A stretch of 64,000 nucleotides of DNA from Psychrobacter sp. Cmf 22.2 (GCF_001921745.1 NZ_MRYA01000007.1:62001-126000); one strand, 5' to 3'; positions 26,313 to 36,617 are shown, counted from the first letter of the stretch. The notes: a model not told the origin generated them from the sequence alone. Numbers and translations: made by a program.

Positions 26313-27752
26313 TCAAACCATTGTACCCCAATGACCCTGCAACTCTTGCGCCAACCTATAAGCTTCATGATCATTCATACCAGTAATAAAATCTAAAATA
26401 TTTAGAATATTATGATAAATATCATCTGTCAGTATGCGTCTGTTTTCATCAAGATGGGGCTGTAACAAGCTTAATAGGCGTTGCTGCTCAAAAGGTTTCG
26501 ACGCGCTTGTATGTGCTGTCCATGCCAATGGCATAAATGAATCAAGTAGACGATGCAAGCACTGGTTCGCCATAAGCTCCATGCGAACTTTACTTGGATG
26601 ATTAAATATCCGTTCGCGCGCTAACTGCTTGGCTTGATTGATACCATTTTGCACACTTGCATCACAATGCGCAAATAGACTGCCATTGAGGGTTCCAGCT
26701 AGCAATTTATCGCTATTTACCACAAAAGCATCGGTCACAGTGTTGACCAAGCGCATCATTGCACGTGCTCGCAGTGAGGCTAGGCTCTGTCGGACAGAGA
26801 GATGGGCAGGTAAATCAATACTACTAGGACGCTCGCCAATCAACTCATAAAATATCGTCGCCACCTCATGATAGGTGAGCATATTTAAATTGATTCCATC
26901 CTCTAGATCTATAAGCGCATAGCAGATATCGTCTGCAGCCTCTAACAAGTAAGCCAGTGGATGACGAGCAAAGCCAGCGTGTTGCTCTGAGCGTGGCAAT
27001 TGCAAACAGTCCGCCAATTGTTCTAACTGTACAGCCTCACTATAAAAGCAGCCAAATTTTTGTATTTTAGAGGCGTTTTGATCAGCGCTCTGATGCTGGT
27101 TGTTTATTGGAGTGCTATTTAGCGGATTGCTGTGCGTCGCTAACCACGGGTATTTCATAAACGCGCCCAAAGTCGCGCAGGTTAGGCGCATACCGCCTAG
27201 GTCAGGATGATGCTCATTACGCACCAATAGGCGAAACCCTTGTGCATTGCCTTCATAGGCAAACAGATCAAGACGCTCGTCGTTGCTGATATTTTGCAAG
27301 ATGGTTTGGCGATCAGGGTGCATAAACCAATCACGAATGGCGTACTCACCAGCATGGCCAAAAGGTGGATTGCCAATATCATGAGCAAGACAGGCAGCTT
27401 GCACGATGACGCCTACATCTGCTGGCGTGACACCTGCAGGCAAGCCATTGCCTAATTTATCATGAAGCTTTTCTGCTGCCATGATTCCTAACGAGCGCCC
27501 AATACAAGACACTTCTAAAGAGTGAGTCAGGCGCGTATGAATGCCTAGCTGATTGGTTAATGGGTGGACTTGAGTTTTTTGATTGAGCTGGCGAAAGGAG
27601 TGTGAGAACACCAAACGATCATAGTCTTTATGAAAGGAGGAGCGAGCACTGTCTTGAATAGGGGCTGGTTTTACACTACCTAATCGCTGTGCGGTGAATA
27701 ATCGTGCCCAATGATCGGCTGGGGTGGTAAGCTTATTAAAATGAACAACCAT
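26313..27752 (-). CDS. dgt: Deoxyguanosinetriphosphate triphosphohydrolase-like protein
   Basis: This 479-residue HD-domain enzyme hydrolyses dNTPs to the deoxynucleoside and tripolyphosphate. The HD motif ligands appear as RLTHSLEVSCIGRSLG, ACLAHDIGNPPFGHAGE and, later, EAADDICYALIDLEDGI. The dGTPase block NEHHPDLGGMRLT is also present. Length and the order of blocks fit the family. An Asn/Gln-rich loop (NNQHQSADQNASK) interrupts the centre. It is a single leftward gene; GGAATA near the start is a modest ribosome site. Substrate preference among dNTPs is not visible from sequence. Confidence 0.88.
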   Translation of the reverse strand: MVVHFNKLTTPADHWARLFTAQRLGSVKPAPIQDSARSSFHKDYDRLVFSHSFRQLNQKTQVHPLTNQLGIHTRLTHSLEVSCIGRSLGIMAAEKLHDKLGNGLPAGVTPADVGVIVQAACLAHDIGNPPFGHAGEYAIRDWFMHPDRQTILQNISNDERLDLFAYEGNAQGFRLLVRNEHHPDLGGMRLTCATLGAFMKYPWLATHSNPLNSTPINNQHQSADQNASKIQKFGCFYSEAVQLEQLADCLQLPRSEQHAGFARHPLAYLLEAADDICYALIDLEDGINLNMLTYHEVATIFYELIGERPSSIDLPAHLSVRQSLASLRARAMMRLVNTVTDAFVVNSDKLLAGTLNGSLFAHCDASVQNGINQAKQLARERIFNHPSKVRMELMANQCLHRLLDSFMPLAWTAHTSASKPFEQQRLLSLLQPHLDENRRILTDDIYHNILNILDFITGMNDHEAYRLAQELQGHWGTMV

Positions 27753-27852
27753 AGTTTATATTCCATTATTATTGTCATTAACATTATCGTCTTTTGAGAT
27801 GTGCTTTATAAAAATATGCGATGTATTTTGACATCCGTTAAATCAGTATAAT

Positions 27853-27881
27853 AAAAAAAGCCAGCGCGAAGGCTGACTTTT
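27853..27881 (-). terminator. Terminator downstream of ychF
   Basis: Read leftward, a stem AAAAGTCAGCC / GCTGGCTTTT with one A-C mismatch and a short TTCGC loop is followed by TTTTTTT. It lies ~65 bases after the ychF stop. Confidence 0.8.
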
Positions 27882-27945
27882 GGTTGTACTATGCTAAGAC
27901 TGTGTAAGTCAGCAAGCAGGCAAAATGCTTATACTGTTGGGATAC

Positions 27946-29037
27946 TTAGACGTTAAAGCGGAAATGCATGACATCGCCATCTTGTACAATGTAGGTTTTG
28001 CCTTCTAGGCGTGATTTACCAGCGGCAGCAGCCCCTTTTTCGCCGTTATATTCGATAAAATCATCATAAGCGATGACCTCAGCGCGGATAAAACCACGCT
28101 CAAAATCAGTATGAATCACGCCCGCCGCTTGCGGCGCTGTTGCACCAATAGCGACAGTCCAAGCACGCACTTCTTTCACGCCAGCGGTAAAGTAAGTCTG
28201 CATATCGAGTAAGTCATAACCACCGCGAATCACTTGATCCAAACCTGCCTCTTCCATACCCATGTCTTCTAAGAAATCTTTTTTGTCATCTTCATCCAGT
28301 TGCGCAATTTCAGATTCGATTTGGTTGCATAAGGCGATTACGATAGAGTCTTCACCCGTGGCGTAGTCGCGTACAGCATCGAGATAAGGGTTGTTTTCAA
28401 AACCATCCTCAGACACGTTAGCAATATACATGGTAGGCTTTAAGGTAATCAGACCGTAACTTCTGATCAGTTTTTTCTCATCGCTATCTAATCCTGCTGC
28501 GCGCGCCGCTTTACCTTCAGCTAAGAGCGGCTCGATTTTTTTGAACACATCAAGCATGGCTCCAGCGTCTTTATCACCGCCCTTGGCTTTTTTGGTTAGG
28601 TTAAATACTGCGCGCTCAACAGCTTCAAGATCAGCAAGGGCCAGTTCAGTGTTGATGGTTTCGATATCGTCAATAGGGCTGACGCGGCCATCGACGTGTA
28701 CGACATTGTCATCATCAAAGCAGCGCACTACGTGAGCGATCGCGTCAGTCTCACGGATATTGGCCAAAAACTGGTTGCCCATGCCTTCGCCTTTTGAGGC
28801 GCCAGCGACCAATCCTGCGATATCGACGAATTCCATCGTCGTTGGTAATACGCGCTCAGGATTGACAATATCAGCCAGCTTTTTTAGGCGTGGGTCTGGT
28901 ACCGGTACGATACCAGTGTTGGGATCTTTGGTACAAAACGGGAAGTTTTCAGCGGCGATTCCCGCTTTGGTTAAGGCATTGAATAAAGTGGACTTGCCTA
29001 CGTTTGGTAAGCCGACGATGCCGCAGTTAAAACCCAT
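27946..29037 (-). CDS. ychF: Redox-regulated ATPase YchF (Obg-family)
   Basis: This 363-residue P-loop protein has G1 [10 protein letters not shown]3 [17 protein letters not shown] and a C-terminal TGS domain ([12 protein letters not shown] and [13 protein letters not shown]). The NVSE motif in place of NKxD is the change that makes YchF prefer ATP to GTP. It is a ribosome-associated protein of uncertain cellular role, linked in E. coli to oxidative stress and translation start-site choice. Length is normal. The usual neighbour pth is not seen here. Confidence 0.95.
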   Translation of the reverse strand: MGFNCGIVGLPNVGKSTLFNALTKAGIAAENFPFCTKDPNTGIVPVPDPRLKKLADIVNPERVLPTTMEFVDIAGLVAGASKGEGMGNQFLANIRETDAIAHVVRCFDDDNVVHVDGRVSPIDDIETINTELALADLEAVERAVFNLTKKAKGGDKDAGAMLDVFKKIEPLLAEGKAARAAGLDSDEKKLIRSYGLITLKPTMYIANVSEDGFENNPYLDAVRDYATGEDSIVIALCNQIESEIAQLDEDDKKDFLEDMGMEEAGLDQVIRGGYDLLDMQTYFTAGVKEVRAWTVAIGATAPQAAGVIHTDFERGFIRAEVIAYDDFIEYNGEKGAAAAGKSRLEGKTYIVQDGDVMHFRFNV

Positions 29038-29124
29038 AGTAATCTCTCAATCATTTAATATATTGTGGAACAAAAATTGGCGCTATTGTAGCAAAATTTA
29101 GCTGTTAGCGGGCGTATAGATGAG

Positions 29125-29946
29125 CTAATTTTCTTGTGTTTCAGTGACCCCAATCATCACACCCATCTCTTTTTTGTCATGTTTATCGATACTAGGCGCA
29201 TATAGTGCTGACGCAATACCGCCATCTAAAAATAGCGCATTCGGACAGTTTAAGTTATCCTTAAATAAGGATGCAAACTGATAAAACGTCACAGGCTCAT
29301 CGCTATTGACAAATTGTATGCTGCCATCACTACAAACGCCGGCTCCGTTACGAAACTTACTTGAGGTGCTATCAGGATTAAACTGCGGATGTATCTCATC
29401 GTTGATAACTAGCATTGGCCCTGATTGCGTGGCGTACCAAGGCTTTGCATCCCTACTGCTCAGCTGTTCAGCTAAAGCATTACTTTCAGTAATTTGCACT
29501 TGGCCAGAGGTATCCCACCACATAACCCCATTGGGTAATAAATGAAAATTACCGCCGCCCTCGTTTGAGTTTAAGGCGCGAATCTCATCACCTTCAATGA
29601 CTGTATAACCAATCGGCGCGTAACGCTCGTTGTACATACCAGCGTTCATAGCAAAAACTAAATGCTGTGATTTTGGCAGTGTATCCACTAAATTGGCAAA
29701 AGTGAGCAGCGGTTTTGAGTCATTAGAGGGTTGCCAAAACAACTGTAGAGAGTAGCGTTCGCTATTTAATGCCTCAGCCTTGATGCTACAGGCGCTATAA
29801 GTAAAGGGTAACTCTTGCGACTGGCACACCCAACTCTGCGTACTAGTATTAGATTTGTCAGCGTCTATCGGTTGACAAGCACTGATGCTTAACGCGAGTA
29901 GTGCAAATGTGAATGGCAACGGTAAGGCAAAAACAAAATTTGGCAT
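29125..29946 (-). CDS. Phosphodiester glycosidase-family (DUF2233) lipoprotein
   Basis: This 273-residue protein has a lipoprotein signal (FALLALSISACQ, modified Cys at residue 24) and a DUF2233/NAGPA-like domain. The family blocks are VFAMNAGMYNERYAPIGYTV, SNEGGGNFHLLPNGVMWW, ATQSGPMLVINDE, FRNGAGVCSDGSI and NALFLDGGIASALYAP. The Asp in the LDGG block and nearby residues are expected at the active site. NAGPA relatives remove N-acetylglucosamine phosphodiester caps; the bacterial substrate is unknown, probably a cell-envelope sugar. It is downstream of ychF in the same direction, with no visible operon link. Confidence 0.85.
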   Translation of the reverse strand: MPNFVFALPLPFTFALLALSISACQPIDADKSNTSTQSWVCQSQELPFTYSACSIKAEALNSERYSLQLFWQPSNDSKPLLTFANLVDTLPKSQHLVFAMNAGMYNERYAPIGYTVIEGDEIRALNSNEGGGNFHLLPNGVMWWDTSGQVQITESNALAEQLSSRDAKPWYATQSGPMLVINDEIHPQFNPDSTSSKFRNGAGVCSDGSIQFVNSDEPVTFYQFASLFKDNLNCPNALFLDGGIASALYAPSIDKHDKKEMGVMIGVTETQEN

Positions 29947-30016
29947 CAGTTACTTAACTTTTGAAATACGGATATTATTTATAAATTTTTACTGCTGAAC
30001 ACTATTTAGCTAATTT

Positions 30017-31822
30017 TTAATGGTCAGTAGTTGGAACGTCGCGAAAGGTATTGTTCACATTACCAATTAGCTGACCGCCATCGACTTCATCATATTCTGA
30101 GTTATCAACAGTTTCTTCTGTAGGCGCGCTGGTTTCTTTACCTTTATCACGCGAGTCTTTGTTATAAGCAATCAGTGCATCGTTGTTGGCTAAAAAGCTA
30201 TCAGGATTGGCCATTACCCACATCTGATTGAATACGTCTGCTCGGGCGCTGTGATCGAGTAAAGCACCTTTATCCGTGAAGTAAAAGTACTTCGATAGCA
30301 GCTTAATTTGCCCATCATCAAGGCGGCGTGCAATATGGTAAGGCTGCAATTGGCTTGGATGTTGCAGACCGACGGCACCGACGATGCTGGCAAGCGATTT
30401 GAGCGTATTCTTATGAAAGCTTGCAACGCGCTCGGCTTTGCTCGGTACATCCAGCGCTTTTTGACGATACGGGTCTTGGGTCGCTACGCCTACAGGGCAA
30501 GTGTTAGTATGACAGGAGCGCGACTGAATACAGCCGACGGCGAACATAAAGCCACGTGCTGAGTTACACCAGTCAGCGCCCAAAGCAATCATTCGAGCAA
30601 TATCAAAGCCTGAGACAATCTTACCACTAACGCCAAGCTTAACCTTGTCACGGATACCTGCACCAACCAAAGTATTGTGTACCAACAAAAACCCTTCAAC
30701 CATTGGCATACCGACATTGTCCATAAACTCAACAGGCGCCGCCCCCGTACCGCCTTCAGCACCATCAATCACGATAAAATCAGGGTAATTGTCGGTCTCC
30801 ATCATGGCTTTGACGATTGCCATAAATTGCCAAGGCTGACCAATACACAGCTTAAAGCCGACGGGCTTGCCACCTGATAACTCACGTAATTGCTGCCAAA
30901 ACGCGACCAGCTCACGCGGGGTACTAAAAGCGGTATGAGAAGAGGGTGATACGCAGTCTTGACCAGTAGCGACCTGACGAGTATCTGCAATCTCTTGGGT
31001 GATTTTTTCTGCTGGTAGTACGCCGCCTTTGCCAGGTTTTGCGCCTTGTGAAAGTTTAATTTCAATCATTTTTACTTGTGGGTCGACTGCTTTTTCGGCA
31101 AAGGACTGTGGATCAAAGTTGCCATTTTCATCACGGCAACCAAAATAACCCGTACCAAGCTCCCAAATTAAATCACCGCCGAATTTACGGTGATACGGGC
31201 TAATTGCACCTTCACCGGTATCATGAGTAAAGCCGCCCATCTTAGCACCCTGATTGAGCGCCATAATGGCATTGGCAGACAAACTTCCAAAGCTCATCGC
31301 TGAGATATTAAATACCGACATATCATGCGGCTGCTGACAACGCTCACCGCCAACCATGATACGAAAGTCTTTATTCTCTAAGGGCTGGCTGACTGCCGAC
31401 TGTAAAAACCATTCTTTGCCATGCGTGTATAAGTTATCTAATGTACCAAAAGCATTGGTATCACTAACATTTTTGGCACGCTGATACACAAGGGCGCGCT
31501 GCTGACGCGAAAACGGTACTTGTTCTTTATCATTTTCTAACAGATACTGTCGAATCTCAGGGCGGAAGTCCTCGAGCACATAACGGATATGACCTGCGAC
31601 AGGATAGTTGTTTAAGATAGAATGCTTGGATTGAATAAGGTCGTAAATACCTAGACCTACTGCCAACCCGCCAATAACAATCAGCCACCAATTGACTAAT
31701 AATAGTCCTGCCAAAAAAATTAAAATAGCGGCACCAAAAGTGCTATAGCGCAGCAGTAAACCAACCAAATAAGGAGAGCTGGTCTTGGGTTCAGGATTTA
31801 GATTGGTACGAGATTGGGGCAT
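30017..31822 (-). CDS. FMN-binding glutamate-synthase-family protein
   Basis: This 601-residue protein resembles the FMN/iron-sulphur domain of the GltB alpha subunit, as in YerD-type proteins. Two hydrophobic segments near the N-terminus (VGLLLRYSTFGAAILIFLAG and WWLIVIGGLAVGLGIYDLI) suggest membrane attachment. The catalytic core shows NISAMSFGSLSANAIMALNQ, GQDCVSPSSHTAF, IDGAEGGTGAAPVEF and the cluster region CIQSRSCHTNTCPVGVATQ with three Cys for a 3Fe-4S centre. There is no N-terminal glutaminase domain, so it is not full glutamate synthase. The reaction is unknown. ATG 31822 is chosen over an upstream TTG. Confidence 0.87.
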   Translation of the reverse strand: MPQSRTNLNPEPKTSSPYLVGLLLRYSTFGAAILIFLAGLLLVNWWLIVIGGLAVGLGIYDLIQSKHSILNNYPVAGHIRYVLEDFRPEIRQYLLENDKEQVPFSRQQRALVYQRAKNVSDTNAFGTLDNLYTHGKEWFLQSAVSQPLENKDFRIMVGGERCQQPHDMSVFNISAMSFGSLSANAIMALNQGAKMGGFTHDTGEGAISPYHRKFGGDLIWELGTGYFGCRDENGNFDPQSFAEKAVDPQVKMIEIKLSQGAKPGKGGVLPAEKITQEIADTRQVATGQDCVSPSSHTAFSTPRELVAFWQQLRELSGGKPVGFKLCIGQPWQFMAIVKAMMETDNYPDFIVIDGAEGGTGAAPVEFMDNVGMPMVEGFLLVHNTLVGAGIRDKVKLGVSGKIVSGFDIARMIALGADWCNSARGFMFAVGCIQSRSCHTNTCPVGVATQDPYRQKALDVPSKAERVASFHKNTLKSLASIVGAVGLQHPSQLQPYHIARRLDDGQIKLLSKYFYFTDKGALLDHSARADVFNQMWVMANPDSFLANNDALIAYNKDSRDKGKETSAPTEETVDNSEYDEVDGGQLIGNVNNTFRDVPTTDH

Positions 31823-32065
31823 AGCAAGGCTCAACAGTAATACGTAAAGATTAAAAAGGCGATAATAAGTTGATATATGACCACACAGCAGTCTTTCATA
31901 AATCTTTTATAAACAAGAAAGCCAGACTGACGTTTTGATCAATAATAGGTATAAATTTGACGGGTATATCATACACTTATGATAACACTACAACGGTGTC
32001 ATTGAGTAACAACTCCTTAGAGGTATTTTCTCTCAATATGCTTTGACGCTTGGTCAGTAAGACTC

Positions 32066-32893
32066 TTAACCTCCACTCCCAATACTCTCAGCCAAGGCCT
32101 GCAATTTGGGCACAATTATAGCCGCATAGTCATCGCTTTTCCAGTTAGCGCGCGGCACGCTAGCATTCAACGAATATTCATAAAGACCGGTGGCTACATC
32201 AAAAACCCCAACCGCAACCGCTAAAATATCAGGAGAGTACTCACCATCAGACAGCGTATGACCATGCTGTTGATAATATTCTGCTGACTGATCTAATGTT
32301 GTTTGCGCATGGCTGTAATCTGTGGTGGATAAGCTATCTTGTAGATGAGAGCGAATAAGTGCTTGTCTGGTCGGTAAGCTTGCTGCATAAAAGGCACGTC
32401 CAATGGCTGTCCGTGCTACTGGGACGGCCGAGCCAACTTGTAAGTTGACCGATAGGCGAGCGGGGCTACGGCAACAGGCGAGATAACGCATTTCGCCTTC
32501 AATTTCTGTGGCTAGGTTCACTGACACTTCGTTTTGTGTTGCAAATTGACGTAGCAGAGGTTCAGCAAACGCCACTGCATCATGACGACTCCATGCCGCC
32601 GCGCTCAGTCGTACCGCGCTACTACCCAACTCATACTGACCATGTGCGGTAATACGCAAAAACCCAAGCGTGGTTAGAGTGTAAATTAACCGAGTAATGG
32701 TCGCTTTTGGTAGTGCTGTCATCTGACATAATTGCTGATGACTTAACTGGTCTTGATGTTCAAAGGCAGCAAGTAAAGACAAACCACGACCAAGCGCTGT
32801 GACAAACTGCCTGTCTTCTTCCTCTTTGCTTTGAATAAGGGCATTATTCATCCTTTCTAATAAAAGCGTAGGTTTTGGCAGGTTTTTTGTCAT
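32066..32893 (-). CDS. IclR-family regulator beside gcdH
   Basis: This 275-residue regulator has an N-terminal winged helix (ALGRGLSLLAAFEHQ, LPKATITRLIYTLTTLGF) and an IclR effector domain (SVNLATEIEGEMRYLACCRS, VPVARTAIGRAFYA). It is closest in layout to the PcaR/PobR group. Its gene is divergent from the glutaryl-CoA dehydrogenase gene, and two overlapping-type dyads lie between them, so it likely controls gcdH and perhaps the CoA-transferase gene. The ATG at 32893 is preferred to the TTG at 32914. Whether it activates or represses, and its effector (glutarate or a related acid), are inferences. Confidence 0.85.
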   Translation of the reverse strand: MTKNLPKPTLLLERMNNALIQSKEEEDRQFVTALGRGLSLLAAFEHQDQLSHQQLCQMTALPKATITRLIYTLTTLGFLRITAHGQYELGSSAVRLSAAAWSRHDAVAFAEPLLRQFATQNEVSVNLATEIEGEMRYLACCRSPARLSVNLQVGSAVPVARTAIGRAFYAASLPTRQALIRSHLQDSLSTTDYSHAQTTLDQSAEYYQQHGHTLSDGEYSPDILAVAVGVFDVATGLYEYSLNASVPRANWKSDDYAAIIVPKLQALAESIGSGG

Positions 32894-32961
32894 TTTTTGA
32901 CCATATATATTCAAAAGGGTTTACAAGAGGGATAAATTTTGCTTAAATAGTTTTACATTAT

Positions 32962-32992
32962 GAAACTTAGTTTCGCATAGTGGAACTAAGTT
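32962..32992. promoter_or_regulatory. Twin dyads between the IclR gene and gcdH
   Basis: GAAACTTAGTTTC (32962-32974) is an odd-centred palindrome, and GGAACTAAGTT (32982-32992) carries the same AACT/AGTT arms. Together AACTTAGTTTC and GGAACTAAGTT also form one larger inverted repeat. IclR proteins bind such sites as dimers of dimers; a repressor or activator site for the divergent pair is inferred. Confidence 0.6.
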
Positions 32993-33094
32993 GTCAAACA
33001 AAATTTGCTTGTCACTTAACTGATCATATAAATAGCTTTGATAAAAAGCTAATGAACTGTTTTTTACAAGCCGTCTTAAGTAAAGGAGTACGAC

Positions 33095-34297
33095 ATGTCA
33101 GCACCTACCAACCTACGAACGAATGCCAGCCCAAGTTTTGATTGGGAAGATCCTTTTTTACTGCGTGATCAGCTTACTGATGAAGAGCGTATGGTCAATG
33201 ATAGCTCGCATCAGTTTTTTCAAAAAGAGTTGATGCCTGGTATTTTAGAGGCCAATCGTAACGAAAATTTTGATCGTAATATCATGCGTCAAATGGGTGA
33301 AATGGGCCTGCTTGGGGTGACTATCGAAGGCTATGGCTGTGCTGGTTTGTCAAGTGTGGCTTATGGTCTTATTGCCAAAGAAGTTGAAGCAGTAGATTCA
33401 GGTTATCGTTCAGCGATGAGTGTGCAGTCAAGCTTAGTGATGCATCCTATCTATGAGTATGGTACTGAAGAGCAAAGAGAGAAGTATCTACCAAAACTGG
33501 CTTCTGGCGAGTATGTCGGCTGCTTTGGTCTAACCGAGCCTGATTCAGGATCAGACCCTGCCTCTATGTCAACTCGTGCGCGTGCTGTGGATGGCGGTTA
33601 TGAGCTAACTGGCAATAAGATGTGGATTACCAATAGTCCTATTGCTGATGTGTTCGTCGTTTGGGCAAAAGATGATGAAGGCAAGATTCGTGGTTTTATC
33701 TTAGATAAAGGTATGAAAGGTCTATCTGCACCGAAGATTGAAGGTAAGTTTTCACTACGCGCTTCAGTGACTGGCGAGATTGTCATGGACAAAGTCTTTG
33801 TTCCAGAAGCCAATGCTTTCCCAGACATTCGCGGACTCAAAGGACCTTTTGGCTGCTTAAATAAAGCCCGTTACGGTATCGCATGGGGCGCTATGGGCGC
33901 AGCTGAATTTTGCTGGAAAGGCGCGCGCCAGTACACGCTTGATCGTAAACAGTTTGGCCGTCCATTAGCCGCGACGCAGTTGGTGCAACTAAAACTTGCT
34001 AATATGCAAACTGAGATTGCCCTTGGCTTGCAAGCAGCGTTACGAGTCGGTCGTTTGATGGATGAGCATAATGCAGCGCCTGAGATGATATCGCTCATTA
34101 AGCGTAACAACTGCGGCAAGGCATTAGACATCGCTCGTGTTGCTCGTGATATGCATGGCGGTAACGGTATCTCTGATGAGTTCCATATTATTCGCCACGT
34201 TATGAACCTAGAAGCAGTAAATACTTATGAAGGTACGCATGATATCCATGCTCTTATCCTAGGACGCGCTCAAACGGGTATTCAAGCATTTTATTAA
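33095..34297 (+). CDS. gcdH: Glutaryl-CoA dehydrogenase
   Basis: This 400-residue FAD enzyme oxidises and decarboxylates glutaryl-CoA to crotonyl-CoA. The acyl-CoA dehydrogenase blocks are clear: [69 protein letters not shown] and [12 protein letters not shown]. The catalytic Glu and substrate-defining loop lie in [27 protein letters not shown] precedes the ATG. It is followed 200 bases later by a class III CoA-transferase gene that supplies its substrate, so the pair handles the glutarate branch of lysine breakdown. Confidence 0.95.
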   Translation: MSAPTNLRTNASPSFDWEDPFLLRDQLTDEERMVNDSSHQFFQKELMPGILEANRNENFDRNIMRQMGEMGLLGVTIEGYGCAGLSSVAYGLIAKEVEAVDSGYRSAMSVQSSLVMHPIYEYGTEEQREKYLPKLASGEYVGCFGLTEPDSGSDPASMSTRARAVDGGYELTGNKMWITNSPIADVFVVWAKDDEGKIRGFILDKGMKGLSAPKIEGKFSLRASVTGEIVMDKVFVPEANAFPDIRGLKGPFGCLNKARYGIAWGAMGAAEFCWKGARQYTLDRKQFGRPLAATQLVQLKLANMQTEIALGLQAALRVGRLMDEHNAAPEMISLIKRNNCGKALDIARVARDMHGGNGISDEFHIIRHVMNLEAVNTYEGTHDIHALILGRAQTGIQAFY

Positions 34298-34354
34298 TCT
34301 AAAACATTTAAGAATGTTTGATTAAATTATCACCCAGTATAGATGTTTAACGAC

Positions 34355-34412
34355 TAACGTACGTTACTGTTTAGCCTTTAACACAGCGCTTAACATTAGC
34401 GTGCGTTTTTTT
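34355..34412 (+). terminator. Probable terminator after gcdH
   Basis: The stem pairs AACGTACGTTA with TAGCGTGCGTT (two G-T pairs) across a loop of about 30 bases and is followed by TTTTTTT. The left arm is itself palindromic (TAACGTACGTTA), so the exact structure is uncertain. Confidence 0.5.
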
Positions 34413-34497
34413 ATAAGCTGGAATAACAAAGTGCCAAGATATATCAGCACTTAGAATGATAAATATCTAAATGCTTCTAAAAAGGTAAGGGAATATC

Positions 34498-35736
34498 ATG
34501 AATACAACATCGCAACCTTCTAATGCACAATTAAGTAATAGTGACACTCCAAAAGGCGCATTACACGGCATCAAGGTGCTCGACTTATCAAGAGTATTGG
34601 CCGGACCATCTTCTACACAAGTGCTCGCTGATCTTGGCGCAGAAGTCATCAAAGTTGAACGTCCCGGTATCGGTGATGAAACGCGTCATTGGGCACCGCC
34701 CAAGTTTAGCGATGATACTTCTGCTTATTACGCAACTATTAACCGTAATAAAAAATCGCTCACTGTCGATATCACTACGCCAGAAGGACAGACTATTATT
34801 AAGCAGCTTATCGCTGATAGTGACATTGTGGTAGAGAACTTTAAGGTCGGAGGTCTCAAAAAATATGGTTTAGACTATGAGAGCCTAAAACAAGACAATC
34901 CGCGCTTGATTTATGCGTCATTGACAGGATTTGGTCAGACAGGACCGGATGCTAAGCGCCCTGGTTATGATTATATTATTCAAGGCTTGTCGGGGCTGAT
35001 GAGTATTACCGGTCCTAGCGATGGTGAACCACACAAGGTCGGCGTTGCGGTCGTCGATTTATTTGCAGGCTTGCAGTTGACCATCGGTATTCAAGCAGCA
35101 CTATTAGCGCGTCAACATACTGGCCTTGGTCAACATGTTGATGTGGCTTTGCTAGACAGTGCGCTGGCAATGCTGGCGAACGTCGGTATGAACCATTTGG
35201 CATCAGAAAAAGTGCCGCCAAGACTGGGTAACCAGCATCCTAACATCGTGCCTTATCAAGTGTTTGCAGGTCAAGGTGAAGAGCATTTTATATTAGCATG
35301 CGGTAATGACAGTCAGTTTGCCAAACTTTGTGATGTACTAGGCGTAGATTGGCATACCGATAGCCGTTTTATGACCAATCCTGCCCGAGTAGCAGAGCGT
35401 GAGCTGCTATGCAATGCGCTGGCCAAGAAGTTTGCCGAGCATCCGCGTGTATATTGGTTAGAGGCATTAGAGCAGGCGGGTATTCCGTGCGGTGCCATCC
35501 ATAACATCGCTGAAGCTTTAGCCATGCCGCAAGCGCAAGCACGTGAGATGATAGTTGATTTTGCCGCGCAAGGCAGTCCGGTAAGAGCGCTTGGTAGTCC
35601 TATTAAGTTATCAGCTTCTCCGGTAACTTATCGTACACCGCCGCCGCGACTAAGCGAGCATACCGATAGCACGCTTGCAGAACTTGGTTATGATAGTGAG
35701 ACGATAGCCAAACTTAAAGCAGACGGTATTGTTTAG
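34498..35736 (+). CDS. CaiB/BaiF family CoA-transferase (probable succinyl-CoA:glutarate CoA-transferase)
   Basis: This 412-residue class III CoA-transferase has the family blocks LDLSRVLAGPSSTQVLADLG, KVERPGIGDETRHWAPPK and ENFKVGGLKKYGLDYE. The catalytic-Asp region RPGYDYIIQGLSGLMSITG and CGAIHNIAEALAMPQAQAR follow. Its place right after gcdH, which needs glutaryl-CoA, suggests it activates glutarate from succinyl-CoA, as the vertebrate SUGCT does; a role for another acid cannot be excluded. AGGTAAGGGAA precedes the ATG. Transcription is rightward with gcdH, but a possible terminator lies between them. Confidence 0.85.
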   Translation: MNTTSQPSNAQLSNSDTPKGALHGIKVLDLSRVLAGPSSTQVLADLGAEVIKVERPGIGDETRHWAPPKFSDDTSAYYATINRNKKSLTVDITTPEGQTIIKQLIADSDIVVENFKVGGLKKYGLDYESLKQDNPRLIYASLTGFGQTGPDAKRPGYDYIIQGLSGLMSITGPSDGEPHKVGVAVVDLFAGLQLTIGIQAALLARQHTGLGQHVDVALLDSALAMLANVGMNHLASEKVPPRLGNQHPNIVPYQVFAGQGEEHFILACGNDSQFAKLCDVLGVDWHTDSRFMTNPARVAERELLCNALAKKFAEHPRVYWLEALEQAGIPCGAIHNIAEALAMPQAQAREMIVDFAAQGSPVRALGSPIKLSASPVTYRTPPPRLSEHTDSTLAELGYDSETIAKLKADGIV

Positions 35737-35754
35737 TTAAAATGGACGACAAAG

Positions 35755-36525
35755 TTAGGCTGAGCGTGAAGGTATAAAACCTAAGCGCTGCTCTATCTGT
35801 TTGGCAAGCTCGATCAAAACAGCGCTAACCTCAGCGCGTTTGGCTTCATATTCAATTTGCAAAAAGCTGACAGCCATGCCAGCGACTGCGTGACCAGAGG
35901 CATTACGGATATAAGTACCTAAGCAATACATACCCTCGCGTAGCTGTCCATCATCTAATGAAATACGGCTGTCATGAATAGCGGCCATCTCATCGGCAAA
36001 GCTGACAAAGTTGTCGACGCCATTTGGGGTTAGTGGTTTAGGAAATTGCCCCTCATATATTGTTTCTATAGTATCTATAGGTAAGGTTGAGAGCATGGCT
36101 TTGCCCGTCGCCGAAAATACGGCAGGCACACGTACCCCAGCACGGAAGGTAAAACCGAGCGGCGCTGGGGCTTCATGACAGGCCAAAAATATCACTTCTC
36201 CTAAGTCCAGTTTAGATAGCGTGACGGTATGCTGTAGTAGGGCAGGATACTGTACGATTAAATCTTTAAATAGCTGGATCACACCTTGTTGCTGCTCATA
36301 TTTACCTGCCCAGTACATCAAATAAGAGCCTAAATGAAAACGGTTTTCAGTGTCTTTATAAATCACATGTTTGGTAAGCAGGCTTTGCAAAATATTATGA
36401 GTTGAGCTACGAGGAAGTTCTAATTCTTTAGCAATATGAGCGGCTGTCAAAGGCTGAGCGCTTGCCGTAATCAAATCTAGAATCTGAAAAGTTTTGTCTA
36501 ATGCAGGAACAGCAGTTGAGCTCAT
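35755..36525 (-). CDS. IclR-family regulator beside the semialdehyde dehydrogenase gene
   Basis: This 256-residue IclR protein has a winged-helix domain (PALDKTFQILDLITASAQPL, LELPRSSTHNILQSLL) and an effector domain (FTFRAGVRVPAVFSATGKAMLS, DDGQLREGMYCLGTYIRNASG). It is divergent from the davD/gabD gene at 36799, and two dyads lie between the two. It is not closely similar to the IclR protein at 32066. It probably responds to an amine- or acid-derived metabolite of this pathway. It converges with the CoA-transferase gene, whose stop is 18 bases away. Confidence 0.83.
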   Translation of the reverse strand: MSSTAVPALDKTFQILDLITASAQPLTAAHIAKELELPRSSTHNILQSLLTKHVIYKDTENRFHLGSYLMYWAGKYEQQQGVIQLFKDLIVQYPALLQHTVTLSKLDLGEVIFLACHEAPAPLGFTFRAGVRVPAVFSATGKAMLSTLPIDTIETIYEGQFPKPLTPNGVDNFVSFADEMAAIHDSRISLDDGQLREGMYCLGTYIRNASGHAVAGMAVSFLQIEYEAKRAEVSAVLIELAKQIEQRLGFIPSRSA

Positions 36526-36617
36526 AAGTGGCCTATAAAGGTGAGTAAAATTAAAAACAATAAAAATAAAGCGTTAAATAGTCATGAAAATGAGAATAAA
36601 GGTTGCAAAATGGATCC

